Shown: positions 20,736 through 30,454, numbered from the stretch's first letter. The stretch: DNA of 64,000 nucleotides from Macrocystis pyrifera (GCA_031763025.1 JASSKH010000031.1:2170001-2234000), one strand, 5' to 3'. A program made the numbers and translations. The notes: generated by a model not told the origin, from the sequence alone.

Positions 20736-22440
20736 TCTGGAGGTCGTTGGTTCTTTTTTACGCATTACAGTATTATGCTGTGTTATGTCCTCTGGAGGGT
20801 ATACTACGTGCGCTTTCCCTCTGGAGGGGTTTATTGCTTCACGAAACCCCTGAAGGGTGTTGCTTGTTTTCCTATGCGCTATTTTAGTGTGTCCTCTGGA
20901 GGGTGTTGTTTTGCGTCTGGATGAATTTGTGACGTCACAAAACCCCTGGAGAGTGTTGTGGTTGCTTTATACTTTATACCCGGTATTAATATTAATAGTA
21001 TTATGCAGTATGATGTCCTCTCTGCGTACGATTCTCTCTGACGGAAGTTTTATGTTATTGCTATATACATCTAACACCTGAAGGGTGTTGACTGTTTTCC
21101 TCTGTAGAGGGTTAATATGCGTCATTGCATCTTCGTGACGGCGTTGTTTTACCTCTGGATGAATGTTTTGGGTCACTCCACAACGGTTAACCCTATTTAA
21201 CACCTGAAGGGTGTTGATTATTTTCCTCTAGAGGGTTATATGCGTCATTGCATCTTCGTGAGGGCGTAGTTTTACCTCTGGATGAATGTTTCGGGTCGCA
21301 CAACCCCTCCCTGGAGGGTGTTGGTTGCTTTTTACTCTGAAGGACTCTGCACTATCATGTCCTCTGGAGGATGTACTGCGTACGATCTCTTTTTGGCGGA
21401 ATTTTGGCTCCACATATCACCTGGAGGGTGTTGATTCTTTGCCTGTGGAGGTTTATTCGTTTATTGTATCTTCTGCAGGGTGTATTATAAGGGTTGTACC
21501 TCTGGAGGAGTGCGTTGAGCCAGAAAACATCTGGAGGGTGTTGGTTCCGTTTTCCTCTACAGGATTATGCAACCTTATGTCCTCTGGAGGGTGTACTGCA
21601 TGCTTTTCCCTCTGGAGTATTTTTATGGGTGGACCAAACCCCTGGAGGATGTCGTTTTATTCCCTATTTAGGTTTACGCGTCAATACATCCTTTGGAAGG
21701 TGTATTTCCTACAACATTCCTCCCGGAGGATTTTTTTCACCTGAAATCCCGTGGAGGGGTTGGTCCCCTTTTCCTCTACAGGATTACACAGTGGTATGTC
21801 CTCTGGAGGGTCTATTTCGCAGGTGTTCCTTCTGGAGGAAAATGTTGCTCCATCAAACCCCTGGAGGGTGTACTTTCTTTTTCCTCTCGAGGATTGTACA
21901 TTATTATGTCCTCTGGAGGGTGTAGTTACCATGTCATTTCCTCTGGAGGGATTAGTTGTATCACAAAACCCCTGGAGGTTGTCCGCCAATTTCCTCTGGA
22001 GGATTTTGTAGCATGATTTCCTCTGCAGGGTGTAATTCGAAAGTGTCTCCCTCCGCAGGCTTTAGGTTCGTAGATAAATCTTCTGGAGGATATTGTTTTC
22101 CACCTTCTACAGGAAATTACACCCCATTATCCTCTGCAGGCTTTAATAGGGTTGCAAAACCCTCTGCAGGGGTGCGAGCAAAATCCTCTGGGGGGTTTTG
22201 TTCGGTAAAACGCTCTACAGGGAACACAATGCCCTGGTTCCGTCGGAGCATTTTGTGCAGTAACCTCCACAGGGTATTCATTCACTCTGGAGGATTTACT
22301 GTTTGAAATAATCCTCTGCAAAATCCTCCGGAGGACAAACATACCCTCTGGAGAATTTAGAAACTCACAGAATCCTCTGCATAATCCTCCAGAGGGCTAA
22401 ATCCCCCTCTGGAGGGTGAAATTGCCCTCCACAGAGGCTT
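20735..22440. repeat. right subterminal array of CCTCTGGAGG palindromes
   Basis: Dozens of CCTCTGGAGG, CCCTGGAGGGTGT, CCTCTACAGG and CCTCTGCAGG motifs are spaced about 25-60 bp apart across 1.7 kb, with TTTTCCTCT..GG and GGAGGGTGTTG as recurrent context. The spacing is irregular, unlike a classical satellite. The motif class matches the left array and the 94-bp array at 32.5 kb. Confidence 0.85.
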
Positions 22441-22563
22441 TTTTCGAGCGTACAGGATTTTTGGGGGCAGCCAAATGGCCACGTGTGTTACGTAATACAC
22501 CATCTCGTACATTTATACCAATCCCAATTAAATTTAACATAATCGCCTGTATGATCTCAGACT

Positions 22564-22752
22564 TTATAAGCATCGTCCACCTTTATCATACACAAATCCC
22601 TTTATGTAATCAAGTAATTCTTCATCAGCATCATGAACCTTTATATAACTCAAAAAAGAGTTTTGTGAATGGTATTCTCTCTCTTCAGCACGAGCTTTGT
22701 TGGCTGCTTCATTTGCTTTTCTGTTGGCTGCAGCCGCTCTCATCAAAAACAT
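22564..22752 (-). pseudogene. unknown gene, 5' part, next to the TIR element
   Basis: A 62-residue ORF starting at an ATG preceded by GAATTCAACAA, similar in style to the leader of the divergent synthase gene. Residues 5-30 are Ala/Arg/Lys/Glu-rich and helical (MFLMRAAAANRKANEAANK). The rest (DADEELLDYIKGFVYDKGG) looks globular. It stops at 22564, about 75 bp short of the element boundary. A frameshift would be needed to reach the boundary and join the 14108-14470 half. Confidence 0.4.
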
Positions 22753-22959
22753 TTGTTGAATTCATTTTTATTTTTGTGGTGAGACGAAAAATTGTGATTC
22801 CATGGGGGCGAGCGACCTACCACCAAAAATATGGGATATATTTTCTCTATGATATTTTTCGGTGAGACTTTCTTCTAGACTTTTCTGTTAGATTTTTCCG
22901 GTGAGATTTTTCCGCGTGAGATTTTTTTCTAGATTTTTAGGTTCAATAAACATTTCGAA

Positions 22960-23078
22960 ATTTTTGATAAAATATTTTTTGGTGACCCAACCCTACTCGG
23001 TCACTCACATCCTCCTCCCTCCTCAACCAAAAAAAAAAAACTTCTTCAACAACTTCTTCAACAACTTCTACAACAACA
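22960..23078 (+). promoter_or_regulatory. promoter and leader of the synthase gene
   Basis: A TATA-like AAAATATTTTTT lies at about 22970, then a pyrimidine-rich TCCTCCTCCCTCCTC at about 23009-23024, an A12 run, and a leader of ACTTCTTCAACA repeats ending ACAACAACAATGAAC. The A-rich context favours ATG 23079 as the start. The intergenic region is shared with the divergent minus-strand gene at 22752 and contains repeated GGTGAGATTTTTC phrases. Confidence 0.45.
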
Positions 23079-24677
23079 ATGAACTCAACGAACTTGGAAT
23101 CCCAGACGATGTCTACCTCTGCCTCCATGAATATCAAGTCCAATATCAAGTCCGAGGATGATGATCGTCGGGTCGCGAACAAGCAAGGTTGTAAATACTA
23201 CACTTTTATGGTCTTGATGTTCATACTGATTGCAGGGTGTTGCCTAGTATACACCTTTGGTACAGTGTCTAAGATCTTCTACCTGTTTTACCTTACTGGG
23301 TATGGTATCATGGCGATCACTTGGTACTTTTTCACGTCATTCTTCTCTCTCTTGAACAAGAGGAAGATTGAGAAAAAGAGGGAGGAATTGTCTTGGACTG
23401 CCTCTTCTGATCTCCCGTCTGTTGGTATTCACGTAGTTGGGTACCGCGAGGACCCAGACTACTTCCGCAAGTGTCTTGAATCTGTTGTAAACCTTGACTA
23501 CACTAACGTTTCGTGTATTTCGGTGGTTGTTGATGGAAAGGAGGAAGATGACATGTACATGTCAGAAATAGCCGAAGAAGTGTTTGGTGATTCTGTTACC
23601 AAGGTTCTGAATCTTACCGAGGACCCGCGTATTAATGATTACAGGGACGTGAGGTGCCATATGCATGACATTGAATCCGGAGCTGGTACCTGGCCCAAGG
23701 TGTATATTGTAACCCAGCCACACAAGGGAAAGCGCGAGGTCATCTACACTGCGTATAAGATTTCAGGGATGAATAACGTTGAATTTTTCCTGAACACTGA
23801 CTCGGATACGATCATAGATCCCAGTGCCGTTAGTGAGATGGTTTGTGTCGCAAAGGATGACCCTACTATTGGAGCAGTTGCTGGTGAATTGACTATCTTC
23901 AATAAGACAAACTGGCTTTCTAGGCTTTCGGCTGCCAGGTATATCATTGCATTCAATGTTGAACGTGCCTCCCAGAGTTGCCATGGTGTTTTGAATTGTA
24001 TCTCAGGCCCTCTTGGTCTTTACAGGCTTTCTATGGTGCGCGAAGTCGTAAACACTTGGGTAGACCCAAGTTTTATGGGTAGAAAGTGTACATTCGGAGA
24101 CGACCGTAACATGACCAATGTGGTCCTTTCCACTGGAGCTAAGGTTATTTACACGCATAAGGCCACCGCTGCCACGGAGACTCCCACTGAATATCTTCGA
24201 TTTGTAGCTCAGCAGACTAGGTGGTCGAAGAGTTTCTGGAGGGAGATGTTGATTCAGTCTAGGTGGGCATTTAACCACTGGTACATGATGGTGGAAATGA
24301 TGTACAATGTGGTTTTCCCGATGCTAATTTTGACCACCCTGCTTGTGGTTATCTTTACAAGGTCGTGGAATTCTCACCTGGCCATCCTTATCCTCACCAT
24401 GCTTCTGCCCCTTATAAGGTGTACTTTTGTGTACGTTGTTTACGGGTGCAGCCCTGTTGTATTTATGGGTGTTTTTTACCCTATTCTGTACTTTTCCACT
24501 CTTTTGCCATTGAAACTTTACGCGTTTTTCACGATAAACGACACCGCATGGGGAACATCGTCGCGTAAGAAGGTAGTTAACAAGTTTTCACCAGTATTCC
24601 CAGTGATCGCGTGGAACCTTCTGCTACTGGTTGGTATCGTACTCCACATTCTCCGTACCATGGACGTAATATCTTAA
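23079..24677 (+). CDS. hyaluronan-synthase-like family 2 glycosyltransferase
   Basis: A 532-residue intact membrane glycosyltransferase. The layout matches class I hyaluronan synthases: two N-terminal membrane segments (about 40-62 and 66-90), a cytosolic GT2 domain with VVVDGKEEDD (about 149), NTDSDTIIDP (about 239), ISGPLGLYR (about 308), FGDDRNMTN (about 339) and the product-binding QQTRWSKSFWRE (about 379-390), then four or five C-terminal membrane segments and the WGTSSRKK signature (about 491). These synthases polymerise UDP-GlcNAc and UDP-GlcA at the plasma membrane and extrude the chain. A chitin synthase-like product is possible, but GDDR followed by TETPTEYLR and QQTRWSKS is closest to hyaluronan synthases of vertebrates and chloroviruses. 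It is intronless, with an AT-rich hairpin-prone 3' flank (about 24690-24730). Confidence 0.85.
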   Translation: MNSTNLESQTMSTSASMNIKSNIKSEDDDRRVANKQGCKYYTFMVLMFILIAGCCLVYTFGTVSKIFYLFYLTGYGIMAITWYFFTSFFSLLNKRKIEKKREELSWTASSDLPSVGIHVVGYREDPDYFRKCLESVVNLDYTNVSCISVVVDGKEEDDMYMSEIAEEVFGDSVTKVLNLTEDPRINDYRDVRCHMHDIESGAGTWPKVYIVTQPHKGKREVIYTAYKISGMNNVEFFLNTDSDTIIDPSAVSEMVCVAKDDPTIGAVAGELTIFNKTNWLSRLSAARYIIAFNVERASQSCHGVLNCISGPLGLYRLSMVREVVNTWVDPSFMGRKCTFGDDRNMTNVVLSTGAKVIYTHKATAATETPTEYLRFVAQQTRWSKSFWREMLIQSRWAFNHWYMMVEMMYNVVFPMLILTTLLVVIFTRSWNSHLAILILTMLLPLIRCTFVYVVYGCSPVVFMGVFYPILYFSTLLPLKLYAFFTINDTAWGTSSRKKVVNKFSPVFPVIAWNLLLLVGIVLHILRTMDVIS

Positions 24678-24955
24678 ATTTTAAGTGAGATTATATAGTA
24701 AACATTATATATATACATATATATATTTTTTTTCATCATCACTTTTACTTTCCAGCCCACTCGTAGGAGGTTTTACCCTCGACGATCTTCTGGACAAGCC
24801 GTGGTCACAGGTGTCGTCCCTTCTCCCCCCCGGTACGTGCCTTTAGTTTTTATCGCGCATAGGGTTCAGCATTCCCACTGCTCGTCGATTTTCATCGAAT
24901 GTACAGCTAACTCACGCTCTCGCGCTTTCCGCTAATCAATTTTATGCAAGAAAAA

Positions 24956-25043
24956 GTCCCTATGAGCATGCACTCGGTGAGACTCGAACTCACGAAATTG
25001 ATCTTGATAGGCTCGCGGACCACCTACCAAGCCACCGGGACTT
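24956..25043 (-). tRNA. tRNA-like Pol III unit with an insert in the 3' acceptor strand
   Basis: The minus strand begins AAGTCCC and ends GGGACTT, perfectly complementary over 7 bp, and is followed by T5. Box A-like TGGCTTGGTAGG and a perfect T-arm GTGAG-TTCGAGT-CTCAC are present. About 15 extra bases (GAGTGCATGCTCATA), themselves able to fold, separate the T-arm from the 3' acceptor strand. I cannot fix the anticodon. It could be a SINE head, a pseudogene, or a tRNA with an ectopic insertion. Confidence 0.4.
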
Positions 25044-25074
25044 CTAATAAAAATAATTAAAACATATACATTTT

Positions 25075-25205
25075 ATTATGGTTTGAGAAATTTCTCGCCT
25101 TTAAATCCAGGGATCTGAGGATCATTGTCCTGGCTTATTATATAAATACATGGCTATTCTTAATAGCTATTTTCATTGACGAGTCTTTCAGAACAGGAGT
25201 AATCG
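25075..25205 (-). pseudogene. eroded 3' end of an EsV-1-7/nuclease paralogue
   Basis: On the minus strand GCCAGGACAATGATC followed by ATCCCTGGATTTA and GGCGAGA copies the last codons and 3' flank of the gene ending at 14032, including the AATAAAATGTATA palindrome half. Upstream, PVLKDSSMKIAIKNS aligns with IPVLISNVKEAFDQA of that gene. Only about 130 bp remain and several stops are present. Confidence 0.6.
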
Positions 25206-25261
25206 TTAAATTAACAAGAAAGCATTACATATTATATTATATTATAGATATAATGTTGTAA

Positions 25262-25354
25262 TATGGAGTATCCTATTAAATACTACAATTTATATATAGA
25301 TCTTGACGACACACTTGTAATTAGAGAAAAAATAAACCCAGATGCAATAGAATA
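25262..25354 (+). pseudogene. HAD-like phosphatase N-terminal fragment
   Basis: A 30-codon ORF containing YIDLDDTLVI, the D-x-D-x-T/V motif I of haloacid-dehalogenase-type hydrolases, at the position expected near the N-terminus. It stops at 25352-25354 and no later motifs follow before the inverted-repeat fragment at 25402. Either a remnant or a chance match; the hydrophobic strand before the motif makes a remnant more likely. Confidence 0.4.
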
Positions 25355-25401
25355 GACTGTAAGTGTCTATCGTTGGAGAGTCCATACTGTATACTATTGT
25401 T

Positions 25402-25430
25402 ATTACGGGGGTCCATAGTTAACGGGACCA
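25402..25430. repeat. single terminus of the ACGGGGGTCC inverted-repeat family
   Basis: ATTACGGGGGTCCATAGTT then AACGGGACC matches, in reverse complement, 49631-49660, and resembles both ends of the small element at 58672-58770. Only one end is present here. Confidence 0.6.
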
Positions 25431-25473
25431 AATTTTGTTAGTAAAAATAAGTTTTTTATTGAATTCTTTTTTT

Positions 25474-27096
25474 TTAAAACAAAATTATATAATTTTTTTT
25501 TTTTGAAATACAAAAATATAAAAAAGTAATTTTAATTCCTAGGATGACGGTGACACCCCCATGCTGGTATATGTAGACACAAGTGTCGGACTTCAGCGGG
25601 ATGAAACCGATGACCTTGAGGACGGGATCAATGGTATGGAACCAGTTCCCGGGGCTCTGAGCTAGCCCGTAGAGGCTTTTCTCCAGCCTCATGACCAGAG
25701 TGCCTCCATCCTTGTCCTTGGTCTGGTAGCCAGGTGGCTGAGCTACAAATACTTCCTCTTGAATGTCGGCATACAGAAAAGCAGTTTTCACGTCCAGCTG
25801 AAATACCTCCAGATCCAGCTCCGCTGCAATTGCTAGCACCATTCGGATGCTTTGCAGACGGCAAACCGGAGCAAACGTACTGCCGCAATCCAGGCCCGGA
25901 ACCTGGTTCCAGCCTTGAGCCACAACCCGCGCTTTGTATGAGTTATCAGCTTTACGCTTCAGAACCCACCTGGAGTTGATGACTTTCTGTCCCGGAGGAA
26001 CAGATGATCGCGGTACCAGCTTGTACACTCCTAGTTCGTTCAGACTGGCCATTTCTTTATCCGCGGCAGTTCCCCAAAACTTAGCGTCTGGAAGCTTCAT
26101 GGCTTCAGCATATGACTTGGGGACTCCCGGCTGCATGGTCTGTACAGCATACGCGTACTCCACGAATCTAGACATGCCGTTCTTGTGAGCTACGTCCTGG
26201 CACTCCCCCTTCGTGATGTACGCAAAGCCGAGCCGTCTCAGTTCGCTAAGTGTTCTGGCGTTAGGTTGGCTTGAGGCAGATCTGGTCACGGCCGGTGTAA
26301 TGGCGCGACCTCCGCGCGACGCAGAACCACCACGTGAAGAACCACCACGCGAAGAACCACCACGCGAAGAACCTCCACGCGCAGAACCACCAGGCGTAGC
26401 ACCAGACGGCGTAGATCCCGATGGCGAAGCGGAAGGGCTCACTCCCCCAGGCGAAACAGACGGGGTTGGAGCAACAGGGCTAACGCCAATATCGCGATCG
26501 GTGACACCACGGATTTGTTCCAAAAAGTCGGTCACCAACGGCTCTGCAGCGTCCAGGTTAGGAGAAAGCGAACCGATATCTTGATTAGACGTGTATTCAC
26601 GCACATCCCTTACCAAGTCGTCACTTTCGTCGTACGTGAACTTGCTGTTGTCGAAACCACCGACCTCCACGCGAGGCAGTGCAGAGGGCGTCTCAATGAA
26701 GACAACATTTCGACTCTCTCTGACACGTTTCGTCGCTGGATTGTAGACCCGGTAAGACTTGCTGTCTGTGCTATATCCAACCAGGCGTCCTTCCCAAGCA
26801 CGCGGCTCCAATTTCTTGGTGTGGGTCTCTACGTGTACAAACGACCTAGCCCCGATAACTCCAATGTTCCCGAGGTAAGCATCGTTGCCGTAGAGTGCCT
26901 TGTAGGGCGTACCGTTGCTCAACGCCGCATGTGGGACCCGGTTGCTCAGGTAGACTGCAGTCAGCATCAACTCCCCCCAGAGAAACCTCGGGAGACCCGA
27001 ATCAGCAAGCAAACAGCGCACGATACCAGCAAGCGTTCGACCTGCCCGCTCGTTTGCGCCGATCTGCTGAGGGGTATTGGTAGAAGCAAACTCCAA
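25474..27096 (-). pseudogene. Copia pol: integrase end, linker, truncated reverse transcriptase
   Basis: The N-terminus has TNTPQQIGANERAGRT, with the third catalytic acid of the Copia integrase, then the integrase C-terminal region (SFVHVETHTKKLEPRAWEGR), a Ser/Arg/Gly repeat linker (SRGGSSRGG, residues about 235-260) and an RVT_2 domain with WVLKRKADNSYKARVVAQGW and QLDVKTAFLYA. It ends after CVYIYQHGG. The YVDD box and RNase H are absent and replaced by A-rich sequence. The frame differs from the upstream integrase ORF by a small indel near 27105. Confidence 0.85.
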
Positions 27097-27110
27097 CTTG
27101 ACGCCGATGT

Positions 27111-27344
27111 TTAGACAGAAGACTGGCGGAAATCCTCACTCGTAAACTCCGTACCTTTGTCCCCTCTCAGGCGGACTAAACGCTCTCCGGACGGAATCAC
27201 GACGGCCTTGTTGAACAGCACGAGGGAGTCGATGGTGTGTGTCTTGCTCTTGATGAGGTAAATCTCCTTCCACTTCGTCAGCTGATCAACAAACTTGGTG
27301 ACGTAGGTGTAGCCGCCCAGTGCCGGAGGGTTGATCGGTCCCAT
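27111..27344 (-). pseudogene. Copia integrase core fragment
   Basis: Contains FVDQLTKW (first catalytic Asp) and LRGDKGTEFTSEDF (second catalytic Asp with the GTEF context) of a Ty1/copia integrase. The zinc HHCC domain and the protease normally preceding it are missing. The ORF follows gag after only about 10 bp, so an internal deletion joined gag directly to the integrase. Confidence 0.8.
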
Positions 27345-27353
27345 TTTTTTATT

Positions 27354-28010
27354 TTATTTTATTTTTAATTTCCTCGATTGTGCGTCGATAAAGTAATTCA
27401 CAGCGGTTCGCTTTATTTCCTTGACATTTGGAAACGGTTGCCGGTAATGCATGTCCCGCATGAAGCTGTAGTCCGACGAGTGAACGAGAGCGTTTAACAC
27501 TAAGTCCTCGAACGTCTCCTCCGGCGTGGTCTCACCCATATCTTCAAGCCGAAGTTTTAAGTCGTCCATGGTTGCCAGGAAGTCGATGACGTTCTGACCG
27601 TGTCGGAGCTTGGCAGAGTGGAGTTGCTCCCTGAGGGCTCGCCGGGATTCTTTTGTGTTTCCGGCGAAGCGTTCCTTTAGGGCCGCCCAAGCCGCAGCTC
27701 CATTTCCCATTTCACCCCCAGTCTTCCCTTGAAAAGGCTTCGTGGTAATGTTAGCGGATTCAACTGTGGAGAAGTAAATGAGGGAGAACAACTGGTTGTT
27801 CCGACTTTTCCAGTTTGAAGCTGCTGTAGCAGCGTCCATCCCAGTGCCACTGGGGCACGATTCTCCGTCAAGAATCTTCAGCAGGTCCTGCGAACGAAGA
27901 CCCACCGCCATTCGAAACTTTTCCGCCCATTCGCGGTAGTTCCGTTGATCTTTGCATTGACCAACGGTTTCGAGCGTCTTTTTCAACGCAGTGTAAGGCG
28001 ATTCTGTCAT
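27354..28010 (-). pseudogene. Copia gag-like protein, truncated
   Basis: 218 residues beginning MTESPYTALKKTLETV, with the NYREWAEKF and LKERFAGNTKESRRALREQL features of Copia-type gag (UBN2 family), and ending LMRDMHYRQPFPN-like sequence. The CCHC zinc knuckle that normally follows is absent owing to the internal deletion. The coding frame itself is intact. I could not identify flanking LTRs or a primer-binding site. Confidence 0.75.
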
Positions 28011-29305
28011 CGCCTCCCGATCCTTTTCCAGGGAACGGGGCTACGCTCAAGGCGCGTAGGCTTTCCTCACACGCGTAACGCCCCGAGTACCTGAGTATCT
28101 CGACGCGCAAGGGACGGTGCAAGATCTTGTTGCTACACGGATGTAGGCTTCTCAGGATTGCAGCCCTGGAGCTCACAACCCTTGTCCGCTGGACACTCAC
28201 CAGTATCCGCCCAGACTCCTATGCTCCGGGAGACACAGGAATAACCTACCACAGATGACTAGGCTGCGGTGTATGGCGTCGGAGGTGTCAACTCCGGCCA
28301 CGTCCTGCAGTCACACGGGTCAGATGCACTGCTCAGACAGGTCGAATCCGCAACCTTACGCACGCACCACAAACCGGTACGAGAAGGTAGTCTTGGATGT
28401 AAACCCTACCTCGCGTGACGACGCACGCGCAGGAAACGTGGAGCACGTTATATTTATTTGATGAGGCTGCCACAACGGACGCACCCAGCCAAGCCAGATC
28501 CTCACCCTTACACACGCTACTGAGTCGGCACCCAGCGGCTAGAAGGTATCTTGGACAGACTACACCTCGCGATACGACACGCGCAGGTGATTTCGACAAG
28601 TCAATTACACAGACCCAGAATACCTGAAGGGTACTCTGCACATGCGAACCAACAACCCTGCACAACTCTATTCGCCGACCTGAATCAACGCCTAGAAGTT
28701 GTACCCCCGAATGCTTTACACACAGCAGTAGCGTACCGAATGTGCAGCCGAGAATCCAGGTGATCAGTCCGGATCCAACAGCAGACGGGTTGACTCAATG
28801 TAGACCTCCAGCAGAAAGCTCCCTCCAGCAGAAGAAACCTCCGCAGAGAAGATGTGTGTGTTCACTACACGCACAACGCGAGGCTCATTAACCTATAATG
28901 GATAATTGCGTTGTACCCTGGCAATGTAGACAGAGGCTGTGTCCTCGGTGTTACCCGAGATATGACACCGGGCTAGCGATGGCCCGGGGAGTAAGATACT
29001 CCCGTGCTGTAGAGAGAAGAAGACGTGATAACACGTAAACACTGTCGCTTAGATGGCCAACACACACAGATGTACTCCACAGAGAATGCAAGAGTCCAGA
29101 CGAGACGGCAGCTTCCAGAGATGGGTAGGCAGCTAGGATACCATCACGATCCGGATAAAGGTCACATCAGAGAGTGACGAGCAGAGACGATACGGCTGCG
29201 ATACTCAGTCCTACGAGCAGGGACGATACGGCTGCTATTCCTCCGCATAATATACGTTACAAGCCGAAACGGTACATAGACTATGATCTACGACACAAGA
29301 GTGGT
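28011..29305. other. Copia 5' flank and unassigned sequence
   Basis: This may hold the element's leader or LTR remnants. I see no TG...CA-bounded repeat shared with the 3' side, and no gene. CAGCAGA-type and GATACGGCTGC phrases recur (GACGATACGGCTGC at about 29187 and 29224). Confidence 0.4.
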
Positions 29306-29310
29306 GCTAC

Positions 29311-30054
29311 TTGAACATTGACACAAACATATTCGTACAGTTTGGAAAGAATATGTGTAAGCAAGCATCAGGAATATTTATGGGAACGGCACCAGCACCC
29401 GATCTAGCCAATGATTTCGCCTTCATGCACGAATTTAAGTTTCTGAGAGTCATGATTGATAATTACGTGCAAGCCATGAATAATGGTAATGAACCGCTTT
29501 ACCCGTATTCGTTTATAGAACAATATGGGGCTAGCACTAAACGATTCATAGATGATATTCTTACAGTTTCGCTGGGATCACAACCCGATAACCCAACTTT
29601 CGAACAGATCATCAAACAAGAAGGCAATGTCTATGGTGGCATGTATCCCACGAGGGTAGAGGACGCAGATGGTAGTGAAATGGTTAACCCTATATCTATT
29701 ACTAAAGAAAAATCAGGAGAAACAGTACATTTTCTTGATATGGAAATATTCCAAAACCCACCTGGCGTGTCACAGATTAGAATGTATGACAAACGTGACC
29801 ACATGCCAACTTTAGCTCAATATCGTAGATTCCCCCATATAGAAACTAGACTGTCAAGGAGTTGCTTATACGCTACTCTTCACAGTCAACTATGCCGCTT
29901 TGCAGTTAGATGCACAGGGATCAAATACTTCCAAGTAGCTGCAGCAAAGCTGATGAAGGACATGATTAGAAATGGTTACGAGAAGGAAAAACTGAGGAAT
30001 AAATTGCACAACTTCGTTCTTTCTTCGAAAAGTCACCAATCACACAACATATAG
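29311..30054 (+). pseudogene. reverse transcriptase fragment, Penelope-related type
   Basis: A 247-residue open frame entered from upstream without an ATG. GIFMGTAPAPDLANDF (residues about 24-39) is the motif B region, KRFIDDIL (about 76-83) the catalytic Y/F-x-DD box, and VHFLDMEIF (about 147) with YDKRDHMPT (about 166) and LHSQLCRFAVRCT (about 190) the thumb-side signature of the Penelope-like or related algal/animal RT group. The palm N-terminus with motif A and any GIY-YIG domain are missing, so this is a 5'-truncated piece. AT-rich codon use differs from the Copia neighbour. Confidence 0.65.
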
Positions 30055-30134
30055 AAGGAGTAGACAAAGCAACCACGAGAGATACGTATTGGCACATAGT
30101 TGAGATCGATACTTGGAATCTTATCGAAAACGAC

Positions 30135-30445
30135 GAATTTGGTTTTTGATTTTGGCTTGATGGTTTTTAGAACGCGCCCTCGCCCCGCCCCCCCCCCCCC
30201 CCCCCCCCCCAGCGTCTTTTATTGTGTCCTGAAATTTGCAGTTTACGTTGTGTATGTTTTATGGCGAGTGTTGTATGACTTGTGCTTTGTGTTCGGTTTT
30301 TTATTTTGACTTGATGGTTTTTAGAAAAAAAACCCCGTTTTTTTTTTTTTTTTTTTTTTTACTGTGTCTTGAAGTTTTCAGCTTACGTTGTGTATGTTTT
30401 ATTCTGAGCGTTGTGTAACTTATGCTCTGCGTTTTTGAATAGAGT
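30135..30445. repeat. tandem duplication of about 150 bp with homopolymer insert
   Basis: Both units start near CTTGATGGTTTTTAGAA (30157 and 30310) and continue TTACGTTGTGTATGTTTTAT. The first contains a C20 run, the second a T22 run at the same place, so the same site carries different homopolymers. Confidence 0.7.
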
Positions 30446-30454
30446 AGCAGAGGG

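Larger units (their letters stand above)
14471..22488. mobile_element. 8.0-kb TIR element with subterminal palindrome arrays
   Basis: Left terminus 14471-14503 (ACACACGTGGCCATTTGG then TACCCCCAAAATCC) matches the reverse complement of the right terminus 22456-22488 over about 33 bp with two or three mismatches and one indel. Inside each end lie long arrays of short CCTnnnnAGG palindromes (14500-15190 and 20735-22440). Subterminal arrays of short motifs are typical transposase-binding regions of cut-and-paste elements. No transposase gene was found in the 8 kb, so the element looks non-autonomous or its enzyme is unrecognised. No clear target-site duplication is visible. Confidence 0.65.

Noticed and set aside
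20735-22440. Overlapping ORFs of 80-150 codons in the CCTCTGGAGG array.
   Set aside because: They follow the repeat period in all frames on both strands and share no protein features.
28011-28900. Copia 5' LTR.
   Set aside because: I found no matching 3' copy, no TG...CA borders and no initiator-tRNA primer site.
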